In this document: positions 12,276 through 24,808 of the stretch, piece by piece
Position numbering within the stretch: the first letter of the stretch is position 1
Layout: each line of letters begins with the position of its first letter
Source: Crocodylus rhombifer
Taxonomy: Eukaryota > Chordata > Crocodylia > Crocodylidae
DNA: 64,000 nt
Assembly (NCBI GenBank): GCA_038503035.1
Contig: JAVSML010024012.1
Span: 149,595-213,594 of the forward strand
Direction: 5' to 3'
Program-made: the position numbers and the translations under genes
The notes under the pieces: model-generated
What the model saw: the letters and a program-made list of their open reading frames with translations, nothing else
The model's database searches: none
Told to the model about the DNA's origin: nothing

Positions 12276-12573
12276 CATCTTCAGTTGGTGTGCGCTCTTC
12301 CTGGATGGAATGAATGGTAAAGAAGCCAGAGGCTGCCTTTCTTGCATGCAGACCAGACTTTGTTACCATAAAGTGGACATGATCCTTTAGTGAGAACCAT
12401 TTCTGGCTTTGAAAATGGTCATACTAATTCAATATCCAACACAGCAGGCAAAATTCTGCTTTCAGATTCTTGTGGCATATCATGGCTCTAATTATCTGCT
12501 CTCCCTCCTTAAATGAAACTTGCCATGATTAATGCAGATATGGTAAACTGCCTTTATATTGAATACCATAGGA

Positions 12574-12758
12574 CAGGGGTGGGTAAAATGCCGACTGCAG
12601 GCCAGATGCAGCCTGCCAGGCCATTCTATCTGGCCCACAGAGCCCCTAAAAATTTAGAAAATTAATATTTATCTGCCCCAGCTGCCTGTCACGCGGCCCT
12701 CAATGGCTTGCCAAAACTCACTAAGTGGCCCTACACCCAAAATAATAGCCCACTCCTG
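12574..12758. mobile_element. hAT-type non-autonomous DNA transposon
   Basis: The ends CAGGGGTGGGTAAAAT (12574) and ATAGCCCACTCCTG (ending 12758) are inverted repeats of the hAT form CAGGGGTGGGCAAA. The flanking octamers CCATAGGA and CCCTGGGA match at six of eight positions, consistent with a decayed 8-bp target-site duplication. The interior carries the common GGCCAGATGCAGCCTGCCAGG wording. At 185 bp it cannot encode a transposase. Confidence 0.75.
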
Positions 12759-13150
12759 CCCTGGGATCTAGTAGGAATGACAAATGCTGTACAATTATTA
12801 CATGTCTGCTTTAAAAGTTTGATATTTCCAGAGAAGCAAAAGATTATTTATGAAACAAAAGGGAAATGGGACTAAACTAGTAAATTCAAAGCCAGGTCCA
12901 AATTTAGATCCATGGTTTGGCCTATTATTAACATGTGGACTAGGTATTAAGATTGGATCCAGATCCCAACTTTAACAAAGCTTGGGCTGGGAAGGGAGTT
13001 CAGACCTATCTACAAAATTAGAGACACTCCCAGTCTTTTATGATGTGTCCTGCTCCAATACATGAAGCTAAAAATCTGAAACATCAATATCTGGTCCTCA
13101 TCTAGCATTTGTATTTGCTTAAGAGTTACGCATTAAATGCTTACTACTAG

Positions 13151-13345
<195 letters not shown>

Positions 13346-14614
13346 TGAGTATTTCACATTGAAGAGATAGACCATATTTCAATGGAAAATTCTAATTATT
13401 ACTGAGCCTGCACATCATTTAATCAGTTGGCTCACTCTTTATGTGTGAAACTGTTCATAAATTTAGAGGTGGTTGGGTCTGTGTTTATTTTGTTTTTTCA
13501 AATACAATATTTTGTCATCACTGTAACCCTAAAGGAAATGAGGGGCATATTAGGGATCATACACAAAACAAATACAAATGTCAAAGCATCCCTCTCAACC
13601 AAAGAAACTATTCTGAAAGCTTTCAAACAGCCTGAATCTGACATCAATAAATAAGAATCATAACACTCCAGTATATGATGCTGTTGTTTGCATGTTGTTA
13701 ATGAGCATCCTACAGTGAAAAAGGCATGAAAGTTTCCACTGTTCAGTTCAGAACTGCTTTATCCCAAACTTCCTGACTTTCCAAGTCAGTGAGGGTTTCT
13801 GTGCCTTCCCAAGAGATGAGAAAATAAAATACATACAGTGAATAATATCCATTAGCCCTATCCAGCCACTGAATATGAACTGAGATTTGGTTGATTATAG
13901 GTGAATGACAGTGCAATTTAATTTCCCCATTCCTGTACATGTTAGAAAAGAAAATTAAGCAGTATTCCTAAGGACTGGGGAATTCCTTCAGGTCCAGCCA
14001 AGGTAGATGTGCTGGAATATCATTGCCACCACCAGAATCCAGGGACCTTTCCCATACTTGCAGAGCTGCTAAGCTAACTCACCAGCCAAGGAAGGAACAT
14101 GCCAGACCAGAACCTGTTTTAGGATCTTTGCCTCAAGGGAGATTGCATTGGTTAAATCAAACCTTAAGCAAAAAAATGGTAAAATAAGCTATTTTATCAG
14201 CTATCTAGACCCTATTTTACCTTAACTTCCTTCCCACAACCCATAAGTCTCCAGCTCAGTTGAAGGCTTTCTAAACTTTATAAGCACCAAGTGATCTTCA
14301 GGGTACCATTTGACTAATAGCATTACCTCACTGCTTCAGCTGAAAGGAGGTCCACTGTGCCATGGATGAATCTCACCCTGAATTATTTACAGAATATTAA
14401 CAAGGATCATGTTGTTGCATTAGAATAAGAATTTTGATACAATTTTGGTTCATATAGAGAAGGATTCATGCCTGTGACATTTCTGATACATGAATATGCA
14501 TAAAAGCATTGAACAATCCAGCAGTAGTTTTCAAAGACTATTTTACCATAGTAAATCTGCCCATGTCACTTGAAAAAGCCAGAAAAAATAGACTAATTCA
14601 ACTATTTTTCATAG

Positions 14615-14819
14615 GGACCGTCTTCGTACCACTACCAATGTCTTGGGAGACTCCATTGGTGCAGGAATTGTTGAACATTTGTCACGGCATGAACTAAAGA
14701 ACAGAGATGCTGAGATGGGTAATTCTGTGATAGAAGAGAATGAAATGAAGAAACCATATCAACTCATCTCACAGGAAAATGAGAGTGAAAAACCATTAGA
14801 CAGTGAAACCAAGATGTAG
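14615..14819 (+). CDS. SLC1A3: SLC1A3 terminal coding exon, TM8 and cytoplasmic tail
   Basis: The acceptor TTTTTCATAG precedes 14615. The exon reads [20 protein letters not shown], then [20 protein letters not shown], and ends KPLDSETKM with a TAG stop at 14817-14819. [12 protein letters not shown] in TM8 carries the Arg that recognises the acidic side chain of glutamate/aspartate and the Asp residues of the substrate/Na+ site. The ETKM terminus is specific to EAAT1 within the SLC1 family and is a class I PDZ ligand (binding of NHERF1-type scaffolds is reported for mammals). The tail settles the assignment to SLC1A3 against its paralogues. Confidence 0.97.
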
Positions 14820-17135
14820 GATAAAACAGGCATGTATCCAACACTAGAATTGTGGGAAACATACTTCTCCAATCATTTATACCTTGTTTTCACCAAGCCC
14901 ATTTAGTCCATGTTTCTCCCCTTTATGATAGCACTGAATAAGAATTAATCACAAACATTCCAAATTAGCAGTGACCAAGGTGTATGTTGGCATTCTACTT
15001 TAAAAAATTAACAGGCTTCACACTGGTCCTGCAAGAAATGTGTTAACTGATGAAAAATACAAAAAAAGTGTGTATTAAAATCCTAAAAGTCCCCATGTAT
15101 ATGTTACTGAGCTCCGGAAATGTGACTTCTTTTTTTTTTTAATAAGTTGGAAAGACAAATTAGATAACAGAACCTGAAAAACCATTTTTATTTTTTTAAA
15201 TACCTATTGCCATTTCCAAACACCAATAAGCATGCAGTCAACGATTCCTAACTTGATAACTGAACCAAGATGTATGAACTAACAGGATTGTGGTCTTTCA
15301 TCTGCTGTCACTTTTCACCTATGTTATTTCCTTATTCTATACTAGAAGCAGAATAAAGAGAGTCACAGAAAATGAAAGAAAAATAAGGAAGAGATGTTCA
15401 CATAAAACACTCATGAGTAGAGCTTTTACCAGATTGAGCTGAAATATCATTTTTCAGTTGATTTCTTCTAAATAAGACACTTAAGCACTAGCAAGGGCTG
15501 ATCTTGACAAGCGCTTATGTTTACTGCTCCCTTTGACCTGTGAAATAAATATTTGCAGGATCTAAGCCCTAGATTGGCTGGTCTTTGATGCAAGAAGTGC
15601 ATCTTCATCTGTGTTTGGAAAACACTTAATGCACAGTGGGCATGCTCATAGTCTAAATAGTCTGCAATAGTAAAACAAGCAGAGAGCATCAGCACTTTGT
15701 AGGAAGCATTACAGGCCTGGGAGACGTTGATCAGAAACTAAGGAGATGGAGTTCTGGGTCAGACTCTGTGTTGCAGAAACTACATTGCTGGAAGTCATGA
15801 CAGAAGGGGCATTTAAGTGGAAGTCTGCCAATGGCTCGGTCATTCAATTGAGAAGTAGTGAGTCTAATAGCCAAATACACCTTCTTCTACTTGCGAGACA
15901 GAACTTACTGTCTCATTATGAGGTTCCCAAATTTTTGTGGGTTTACCAGCAACATCTCTATTAAAACATAAAGAATACTATTTTAGAAAATTAAACTAAT
16001 GGGTGCTTTATTACTCCTTACTAGAAAAAATATAAATTGCAGAATAGTAAATACATTTATTAAAATGTTGAAAGTATAATAAAAAGAATCTTAAGAGCAA
16101 TACTGTAGGTCTCCTTCAGGGAATACAGGAAGAAGGAATAAAAAAGGGAGCTAGTAATAATCTTGTAGCTTTTTTGTCCACTTCATGATTATTCCCTGAT
16201 GAAGCCCTTTTATGAAAAATATTAATTTTATTATTTTCCTTTGTTCTCCTTGTGTCATTGTAGGAGTCAAAGAGTAAAGTTTATAATGCAGTTAGAGATG
16301 GGGGACTGAAGGAGCATGAATAAAAAAAGCACAGCACTTACTGAATGGCCTTTTCTGCACAGAAAACTTTGGTTTAGTTCCAGGTTTTGGTTGGTTTCTT
16401 TGTTTTTAAGACAGAACAGAGATATGTCCTTGCTGCAACCACTACTCACCAAACTTCCATGATTAACACATGTAACTTTTGTCTCTGAAAGAACATAACA
16501 ACTATAAAGTGAAAACGTCAGTGTGCTAGTTGAAGGCAGGTCTTTTCCCATGTTTGGAGCCACATGATAGGCTGTTTTTTCGAGGAGTGACAAGTCCTTG
16601 TTCATGTGAGTAGCTTAAGTGGGAATACTTTTACAAGAGTGGTGAGCAGGATTTAACTCAGAGTCCTGAGCAGTAAGAATGCTTTAAACCTGCAACGTTC
16701 TTTAAAATTCTCTAACTGAAAAGTGAAAAAGTGTGATTTTTTTTGCTAACAGAATACAACCCTAGCTTGCAGACACACACATCTTCTGTTTTGTAATTAG
16801 AGTTATTTTTATATAGATACTGTATTCAGTATGTGTGTATAAAAGTTAACTTTAGAATGGAGTAACAATTTAATTGTTAAAACTCTATTGGGAAATACAT
16901 TGCAAAGACTTAATATAAATGGCTGTCTTTCTATGACATCAGTTGAGAAAAGTGAATTGTGTCACAAAGTATGTGATCTTTTTTACACTAACTTTGTTTC
17001 TTATGGAAATCAGGTATTATAGAGAGATCCCTTTTCCGAGCTCTCATTGGCTCTGCATTTAGAGGCACCCGGTGGGGACTGAAAAACATTACTTTGTAGA
17101 TGTATTTTCAATAAAAAATAGTTTTACATTATTTG
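14820..17135 (+). other. SLC1A3: SLC1A3 3' untranslated region (inferred)
   Basis: The sequence after the stop is AT-rich, with no recognised transposon for about 2.3 kb, unlike the region downstream. AATAAA hexamers occur at 15352 and near 16078, so shorter 3' UTRs are possible. The AATAAA at 17110 is followed by a GT-rich stretch (TTTGGCTGTTGTGCC) and is the best candidate for the main end. Extent is inferred from signals only. Confidence 0.6.
17110..17115 (+). terminator. SLC1A3: Candidate polyadenylation signal of SLC1A3
   Basis: A canonical AATAAA sits in TTTTCAATAAAAAATAG, with a GT-rich element 20-35 bases downstream. It is the last strong signal before the transposon-rich intergenic region. 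Confidence 0.55.
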
Positions 17136-17659
17136 GCTGTTGTGCCATCTTATTCAAATTTTATGTAATGGGGGACTCTTCATGCACATTCAAAACATAT
17201 AAGGAGACTTAAGGGTTCCATTGACTTGAGCACTTTTTACCCTGCAGGGTCTTACTGATGCATGAGTATTTCTCCTAGATTCAAATATCCATTTCCTAAA
17301 CTTTTTCAAGAACAAGTGTCCAGTCTTCATGGACAAAACAAATGAAAAAGAACATTAAAGGAAGAAATAAGAAGGGAATATAAGAGAAAAAAAGTGAAAA
17401 GTCCAAGTCTGAAGACAATGTTATAAAGAACTGGGAAATGATTTATCAACTTTGGTACTAATACTGATGACAGCACTGATTTAATGTTTATTATCACAAA
17501 TGAACAAAGAAAAATAAAGTGTGAAAGAAGGTGTGTGATTTGATGGATTAGAACTCAAAATGAGAGAGTGGGTTAATTACATTTTCACTGCTGGATATTT
17601 TAGCTAATAATTGCAGCAACTGTCAATGAAGTTCAGTTCTCTTGAAAATGTAAGTACAA
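17136..17659. other. Intergenic, nothing recognised
   Basis: This is AT-rich sequence between the inferred SLC1A3 transcript end and the first intergenic CR1. No gene, exon-like segment or named repeat was seen. Confidence 0.55.
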
Positions 17660-18161
17660 AAATATTTAAAAGCATAGGGTTGGAAGAGATTTCAGGGGTC
17701 ACATAATTCAACCCCCTGCACAAATTCAGAATGCACCATTCTTATACCAGACAAATATCTATCTAGCCTGTTTTTGAAAACCCTAATGAAAGGTATTCTA
17801 CAAATTCCCCAAGTATCTGGTTCTACTGTCCTACTGTTCTGACAATCAAGCTTTTTCTGAGATTGAATCTAAATCTATTGTGCTAATTTAAACCAACTGC
17901 TTCATATCCTGACCACTTTGGCAAAGGAAAAGTACTTCTCCATCTTCTTTATGTCAGTCTTTCAACTATTTGAAAACTGTTATCATGTTCCCCTTTAATC
18001 TCGTTTTTGCCACACCAAGCCTATCTGGTTCTCTCAAAGTTTTCTTACACAGCTTGCATTCCAACCCTTTACCACCTTTGCTGTTCACATCTGGACCCTT
18101 TCCATTTTCCACACGTTGTTCTTAAACTGTAGAAGCCAGAACTGCACACAATACTCGGAAG
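17660..18161 (-). mobile_element. CR1 LINE fragment (RT 3' part), antisense
   Basis: The sequence reads as the complement of the CR1 RT C-terminal region. Landmarks are GGGTCACATAATTCAACCCC near 17696, AACTGTTATCATGTTCCCC near 17976, and AGCCAGAACTGCACACAATA near 18134, the complement of the YCVQFWA region. It stops abruptly at a hAT-like element, and CR1 sequence resumes at 18852. No open frame survives. Confidence 0.75.
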
Positions 18162-18851
18162 CAATGGCTTTCAGCCTGTGGTCTGTGGACCCCTGGGGGT
18201 CTGCAGACTATGTCTAAGGGGTCTGCAAAAGATGACTATGATCAGTCAAAAGTATGCGACTATAAGACCTAATCAGCATGGAGTAGACAGATGGTATCCC
18301 CTCCTGTGTCTGACATGTTATACAGTATAAAATTACATTTGGGGGGTTTTTGGCAATTGTATCTCATTGCTGACTCATGGCGAGTCTGATCTAACAAACC
18401 CCCCAGGAACGGTAAAGTCTGTGATCCAGCAAAATACTTCTCAGCAGTGCTGCTGCCTTTCCAGTCTTCTGCCATCCTGTATTAGTGCAGGGCAGAGCAT
18501 CTTACCCTTGTCCTAGATCAAGAGCACTGTTCTCCTGCTGCCACATTTCCAAACCCATGGGGCGCCTCAGGCTCTGCACCGGGATTAGAAGCCCAATCCC
18601 AGGAAGCAGGGCTAGCCAGGGGCAGCACTGGGCCCCAGGGCCCAATCCTGCTGTTGGAAGCTGGGAGGGGGTGGTGCCAGGCCCCCAGGGCCCAATCCCA
18701 GCATACTGGAAGGGGCGCAGCCAGGCCCACAGAGCCCAATCCTGGCAGGAGGGAGTGGAACTGGGCCCCAGGGCTTGATCCTGGCATGCAGGGCTCAATA
18801 TGTTCCCACAATATTCATCTAGCCCACAGGGCCAAAAGACTGAGCACCCAG
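18162..18851. mobile_element. hAT-like element nested in CR1
   Basis: The left end CAATGGCTTTCAGCCTGTGG is a decayed form of the hAT end CAGTGGTTTTCAACCT, followed by GGTCTGTGGACCCCTGGGGG. The right end CCAAAAGACTGAGCACCCAG resembles CCAAAAGGTTGAGAACCACTG. The second half (18540-18790) is GC-rich with a tandemly repeated CCCAGGGCCCAATCC motif. The frames over it come from composition and are not genes. CR1 sequence flanks both sides. Confidence 0.6.
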
Positions 18852-19290
18852 ATACATTATTCTATTCTTCAATCCATCAAGATCCTTTTGAATTCTAATC
18901 CAACCCTCCAAAGCCCTCCCCATTTTGTGTCATCTTCAAGCTTGATTAGGATGGTCTGTATTTGTGTGTTCAAATTATTAATAAAACTGTTACACAGCAC
19001 CAGACCCAAACAGACCCCTGTGGGACCTTCCTATCCTGATACTGATCAATTTGTAGTTATTCTCTGTCCGCACTTATTCAGTCCATTATGTATCCACCCA
19101 ACAATAATGGTATTTTGCTCCATTTCTCTGGTTTACTTTTGAAAATGTCACATGGGACTATATCAAAACCGTTACTAAATACTACGTCCAAACAACTGCA
19201 TTATCCCCATCTGCCAAACCAGCTGTCTTATCAAAGAAGGAAATCAAGTTGTTTTTTTTCTTAAGGAGTCAAAAAAGATAGTTTACTTGA
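18852..19290 (-). mobile_element. CR1 LINE fragment (RT middle part), antisense
   Basis: It continues the minus-strand CR1 beyond the nested element. CATCAAGATCCTTTTGAATTC, CCTCCAAAGCCCTCCCCATT, GACCCCTGTGGGACC and TTATCAAAGAAGGAAATCAAG follow the antisense of CR1 RT upstream of the part at 17660-18161. Several hundred bases that should join the two parts are missing, so the hAT insertion was accompanied or followed by a deletion. Confidence 0.75.
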
Positions 19291-22059
19291 AAGCTGTGCC
19301 ATGGTTCAACTACTGAACCATAACTAGAATCGTGTACAAGTATTTTGCCAAGTCTATTACTTCAAGTTTGCAGCTATCAAAGACATTTTCCTTATAGGCA
19401 CATGTATCCGCAGCCAAGGAGCCACCATCATTCACTTAACATATAACCGAGCAAGGATGAATAGAAACTTCCACATCTCTCACACATATTGATTCAAACA
19501 TGGGCTGAACAAACTTAGGTTATTTCTTTACAGAATCACCCAGTAAAAACAGATTTACAGGAATATTTTACAACCACACACACACATTTGTATACGCTAA
19601 GCAAAATCACAACAAGCTATAACACAAGATAAAGGACTGTAGGAAGAAGTCTATGTTGCACCTGGGGCTTGATTGTATAGTCACTGAAATCGATAGCAAA
19701 GCTGCCATTAAGTACCATTAATGGCACTTAGACATGCTGCTGTCCTCCCAGATTTCCCTAGGGCCACACACTAGTGATGCTCAGGGTGTGAATTCAGCTT
19801 ACTTCTATTCCTCTTTTACAATGTCACATCTCCTTCTCCATCTGACTTGTCTCTCATCCACACCCTGCCTCCCTCTCCCCTCCCACATGCACCATTGGCA
19901 AAACAGCACTCAACCAAAGCCTTTCTGTCCAGAGTATTTGAATTTCTGGACAGCCTTGCATTTGCCTGTGTTTTGAACAGGAACAGGTACTTAATTGTCA
20001 CAATTATGTTACATGGAAAACTAAGGTTAAACCTATGTGTTTCTTCAATATTTAAACATTACTTATAACAAAGGACTTAATAAACTGTAAAACACTAAGT
20101 GCAAAACATTTTGTATGGAATTCTGGCAAGAGTTACAGTGATATAAATGGCACCAGTGACATACTTTCTAATATAATAAATTACTATATTCGTTTTTGTA
20201 GCCTTATTAAATGCCTTGTTACTTCTAGTCTTGCTATCATTATTGGCAGAGTCAAAGAAAGGGTTGCTTTTATTACTTGGAGATCTTGCTTAGGCAGTGG
20301 CTGAACCTGTTAAATACTGCCCCCTTTACTGAACTGAGGGTCCTAGCATTCTACAGTTTTTTCAATAGAGCTTTTATTTTGGAGTTGGGGTACATAATGA
20401 CCACCCCATTCAGAAATGAGAGTTTGTGTCTGTGTAACAGCATGTAAATTGTATAAAGTGAAGCAATTATTCATGTGGAAAACCAATTATGGGCACAGCA
20501 AAGTGCTTCTGTCTCCCTGTCTGAAGTACTGTACATCCACAAATTTCACAGTGAAGTTTGTGGAGGAGTGGTGTTTGGTTCAACTACTGCTAGACCACTT
20601 CTTTGATACAACAGCAAGTACAATGTGCCCAGTGCCAGCCAACTGTAGAGGACATTTTACTTCCAAGTGTGAAATTTTACTGTTTCCCAGAACAGACGAT
20701 ATCGTGCAAGTTGGGTGTCTGTACCTCTTTCAGGTCTTAGCAGTGTTATGCTATTCAGAAGTCAGCATCAAGTGCAACTATGAAGTAACAAATGGAGAGA
20801 AGAAAAAAGCATATGGAGCACTACGCAAAATAAAAAACACAGAGGCTTACAACAACAACATCAACATGACAAAGGCAACAACCTAGTACAAATAATGGCC
20901 CCAAAACACAGTTTGGTGGTTTGAGCTCTTAAGAGACCCTCAAATGAATCTATCAGATATAGGTATATAAATTTCACAATTTTTACAGCAGGAACATTTG
21001 CTTCCGAAACTAGAGGTTTCTGTCATTAGACAGCTAGGATTGTGTAAAAAAAAATCCATTTCTCAGTTCAGTAATTATATTCAAGAACAGGGGAAAAAAA
21101 TATTACTGTGGGTCAACCTGCAACTAAAGACTTCTGGTTCTTCTCACTGAAACAACAACAAAAATGTTTCAGGCCAAAAAAAGCAATCTTTTCTACCTGA
21201 GGTCAACTGTTTTCCTTCATTTTGGTTTTTTTCTAAACTCTTTTACAAGTTACATTTTGAAACAAAATATTTTAAAATAAATATGGTAACATTTTGTTTT
21301 GAAAGTGTAAAAATAAAACATTTCTTTTTTTTTAATATTTCCCATGTTTTTGCCTAAATTGATATACTAAATATGACCAAAACATATACAAAGTTAAACT
21401 TAACTTCTCAGCAAAGAAACAATTTGTCTAAACAAATGCTTGTTCTGCTCCTTATACAATCTCTTTACTGCACAGATATTATATCCCTAATTTTCCCCAT
21501 TGCTTCATTCACTGTTTCAATTTTGCTATTGGGTATTCCCAATCCTTAAGAGACAGTAATAGGCAACATTCCAGTTCCCTAATATTTTAGTATTTCCCCA
21601 TATATTGTTGTAACATGAAGAATGGCACTCAGTGCCCAAAAACTTATCTAACATCTTTCCCAATTATATGGTTGGTTCAATAAAAGATATCACCAAAATA
21701 ACCTTGCTTCTTTTATTATTTCCTGGACTGTTACAGTACCATCTCCAACCCTCCCCTGTTTTGCCACTATTTTATTACAATTGCTGCAAAGGCTTTTTAT
21801 CCACTTCCTCTGCCATTTTCCTGCTCCTTAATCCCTTCTCCATCTTCCATTAGATGGAAGAAAGTGGAAGGGAGATGCAAATTTTTCCTAACAACATTCA
21901 TTTTCTCTATAGCAAATCTTGCTCACGTATGAAAATTTACTTTTATTTCTTGTGCGTAAAATCCAAGACAACAGCATGAGTTAGGATGTTTCAGTGAAAT
22001 GTAAGTTATTGTAATAAATATTTTGGGTTAAGAAGCCAAAGACTGAACTGAGAATGGAG
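19291..22059. other. Intergenic, no gene recognised
   Basis: The stretch is AT-rich with short CA runs near 19575. The longest frame (20416-20886, 156 codons, +) has low-complexity, K/N-rich content at its end, no domain I recognise and no flanking exon signals, so it is not annotated as a gene. Confidence 0.5.
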
Positions 22060-22260
22060 GCAGAATGATCTGCAGGTTAGAGTGCTAGAGTGGAAATCTT
22101 CACAGACTCAAATTCAATTCCTTTTTCTACCGCAGACTTCCTGTAATAAACATGGGCAAGTCTCTTAGCCTCCTGTTTCTCAGCTTCGTATCTGTAAAAT
22201 GGGAACAACAACTAAGACAATGGCTTCAGTACAGCACCTTTTAGAATTTTTAGTTAATTT
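22060..22260 (+). mobile_element. MIR-type tRNA-derived SINE
   Basis: An A-box-like GCAGGTTAGAGTGCTAGAG and B-box-like GACTCAAATTCAATTCC are followed by the MIR wording ATGGGCAAGTCTCTTAGCCTC, CTGTTTCTCAGCTTCG and ATCTGTAAAATGGGAAC. This is the ancient core-SINE family shared by amniotes. It is unusually well preserved for that age. Confidence 0.85.
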
Positions 22261-22539
22261 TATGGCAGAGATAAGGGTGGGAGATGCATCCATGGGGGGT
22301 TTACCAAGCATGCTTGCTGACCACAGCTATAGATTAATGCTACTAAGTGTACTTCCCCAACAGGAAAGCACTCACCCATAGAAGCTGCATTGTGGGGGCT
22401 AATGCTGTATGAGAGCAAGTACCAATCCAAGCCTCTCCAGACTACTGAGCCAAACCACTTTCCTCTTGACCTGCTGTTCCCCAGCTATTCTAATCCTATT
22501 CCTCTCCTGAGCATAGACTTTTGTGTGATGGTTTTGTGA

Positions 22540-22665
22540 TGTGTGCAGATGGGGACTCAAAGGAGACCACCCAACTTGCTGTCATTTATATGAGCTGAGC
22601 CAGGATGTAAGTCCAGGTCTCCAGAAGAAAAAGACTATGGTACTAACCCACTGTGCCACTTAGCC
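22540..22665 (-). mobile_element. tRNA-derived SINE fragment, antisense
   Basis: The complement reads GGCTAAGTGGCACAGTGGGTTAGTACC (A-box region) and later GGAGACCTGGACTT (decayed B-box region). This is the tRNA-like head of a MIR-like SINE. The tail is not recognisable. Confidence 0.5.
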
Positions 22666-24695
22666 TCTACAGTGTGTAAAAGTTATTCAGCTGCTGCCAG
22701 TGCTCCATTTTTGGATGTCCTATGGCTCTGTAACAATCGACTTGCTAAAAATGGTAAATGTTTCCCAAAGACAGCCAAACTTTGTCCCATTTCCCATTCC
22801 ACTAGATTCTGCTGCCATCATGTGGCAAAGATTTTTTTACAAGGAAATAATGCATTCCTTCCGATTTGGAAAACTAAGTTAAACAGCACAAAGATAATGA
22901 ATAGGATGATAACGTACTATAAGTGAACAAAAATCTAGGGCAAGGAGCACTTTTAACATAATTATTATTTACCCCACTAACCTCTGGCTTCTCAGGAGGA
23001 ACACAATCACTGTGCAAATCTAACAAACACCAAAGCATCAGTGAGTTTAGCATGTTGTCACTTTTCTCAGTGTTGTAAGATGCTCATTGATGCCACAAAG
23101 ACCCATGGCCTTATAACAAAGCCAATTTCCAGTTGCTGTAGCTGTAGTAATACCTGCATCATGAAATCCCAGAGCATCAAAATATTTGGTATTAAAACTT
23201 TTCATGCCCAGTGTTTCTTCAAGGCCTGCCAAAACAGCCACATTTATCATTCTCTTCTTGAATTTTCAGTGGAACGTTCTCATCAACTAGAAAAGAAAAA
23301 TCTACAATAATGTATTTTAATAATCACTATATCTAGCTTTCTAGTGTATATTTCATGACCAATAACTAAAAAACATAACAATATTTTACATTGTTATGCT
23401 CTAAAATAATTATTAACAATAATATATTAATTTATTTAATGATAGTAATCAAAGGCCCCAATCAGGGTGCCTTGTGCTAAGTCCTGTACATTCAAGTGCA
23501 CATACATACTGGTTCTGTTGAGTCTTAAGTAAAAGTAGTTTATTTGCATGCAGGCTTTTTAACTTGTTGTATCCGAGTCTCTCTCAGATAAGACCTGTCT
23601 CCATCTCAGAGATATTTGATCAGTTATTATAGAGAACAGCAATATGTAGGATTCTGCTATACTACACAGCACTGGAAGTTGCATCTATTTGGGAAGATGC
23701 ATTACAGCAATAAAAATCTTGAGCAGTAAAACTCTGGATGCTTCAAGTATCACATGCATAGTCCCATTCTAATAAGACAGTGACACACAGGCATGCCAGT
23801 CTGAGCCACAGAGTTGTCATCTAGACCTGGTTATGACGTGTGTATGCCAGGGTTACAACTAGTTAATATACCTCAGTCAGATGGCATAGGTCAGTATATA
23901 AATGCCTCCAGTGGCTACTATGCTATCCATAAGCATTCACCTGGCTGGCAGCACAGTATGTTTCTATAAGGCCAGTACATAGTTGTGTCTCAGGTCAGGT
24001 AAATAATGGATTCAGCATCTTTCTCACAACACCTGGGGTAAGTTACTCTCTTCATGGGTGGAGGATTTACGCAAAGAATCTCCTTTTGCATTTGAGTTTC
24101 TAGATATAAATCTTTCAGACATCAAGGAAATAGACACGTTGCTCCGTTCAGAAAATTCCTAGAATAAATTAAATCAAGACCACAGCATTTCCCATTCCAC
24201 ATCAAACTACTTCTGAACTGACATTGCAAACTTTTGTTACCTTTGTCACCTCTGGAACAATACAAATCAAGAAATCATTAATCACCTAATTCTCTGTGAC
24301 CACAAGCTAAATTTTGCTCCCCGATGAAGATACACATTACATCTGCAGGCCACATCCTTGTCTTTGAACCAAGTCTGAGTACAGAGTAGTGGTGCAGGCA
24401 GTTCCATGGTGGACAGGAAAATGAATTCTTCCCCTAAGGTGCTATTCTACAGCCTCTGAGCTCAAGACCCTCAGACAGATTGCAACTTAATGGATGAATT
24501 GCTTTAGAAATAAATGTATCAGATCCCCTTCATCACCACACCTGCCTGCCTCATCTTACCCACGAATGCTCTTCAGCAACATGGATAGATCTGTAAAGTG
24601 GCACTTTAACATACACAGCCATTTTGGGCCTGCTGTAAGAACTTCACTTACCAACTTGTTGCCTCTACAGAACGGCTCTGCAGCACCTGGAGGAT
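22666..24695. other. Intergenic, no gene recognised
   Basis: No known gene is seen. A minus-strand open segment at 23047-23250 has amino-acid composition that looks coding-like (contains GLEETLGMKSFNTKYFDALG), but I cannot assign it and see no clear splice signals; a decayed processed pseudogene is possible. Confidence 0.45.
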
Positions 24696-24808
24696 GTGTC
24701 TACACATGCATTTAAGTGCGCCTAAATTTAATGTGCATGTGTAGGCATGTACCCTTAATGCTCATTAACTTAGGCTAATGCACATTAAAGCATCATGTGT
24801 AGATGCAC
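24696..24808. mobile_element. Short MITE with 13-15 bp terminal inverted repeats
   Basis: GTGTCTACACATGCA at the left pairs with CATGTGTAGATGCAC at the right. The interior is itself nearly palindromic (TTAATGTGCAT, CTCATTAACTTAGG, CTAATGCACATTAA). The 113 bp have no coding capacity. The superfamily is not identified. Confidence 0.65.

Noticed and set aside
18485..19142. Frames of 97-162 codons around the GC-rich block
   Set aside because: They span the repeated CCCAGGGCCCAATCC motif of a transposon interior and run into CR1 antisense sequence.
20416..20886. 156-codon + strand frame
   Set aside because: No recognisable domain, cysteine-rich and K/N-rich low-complexity composition, no splice or promoter context; most likely chance.
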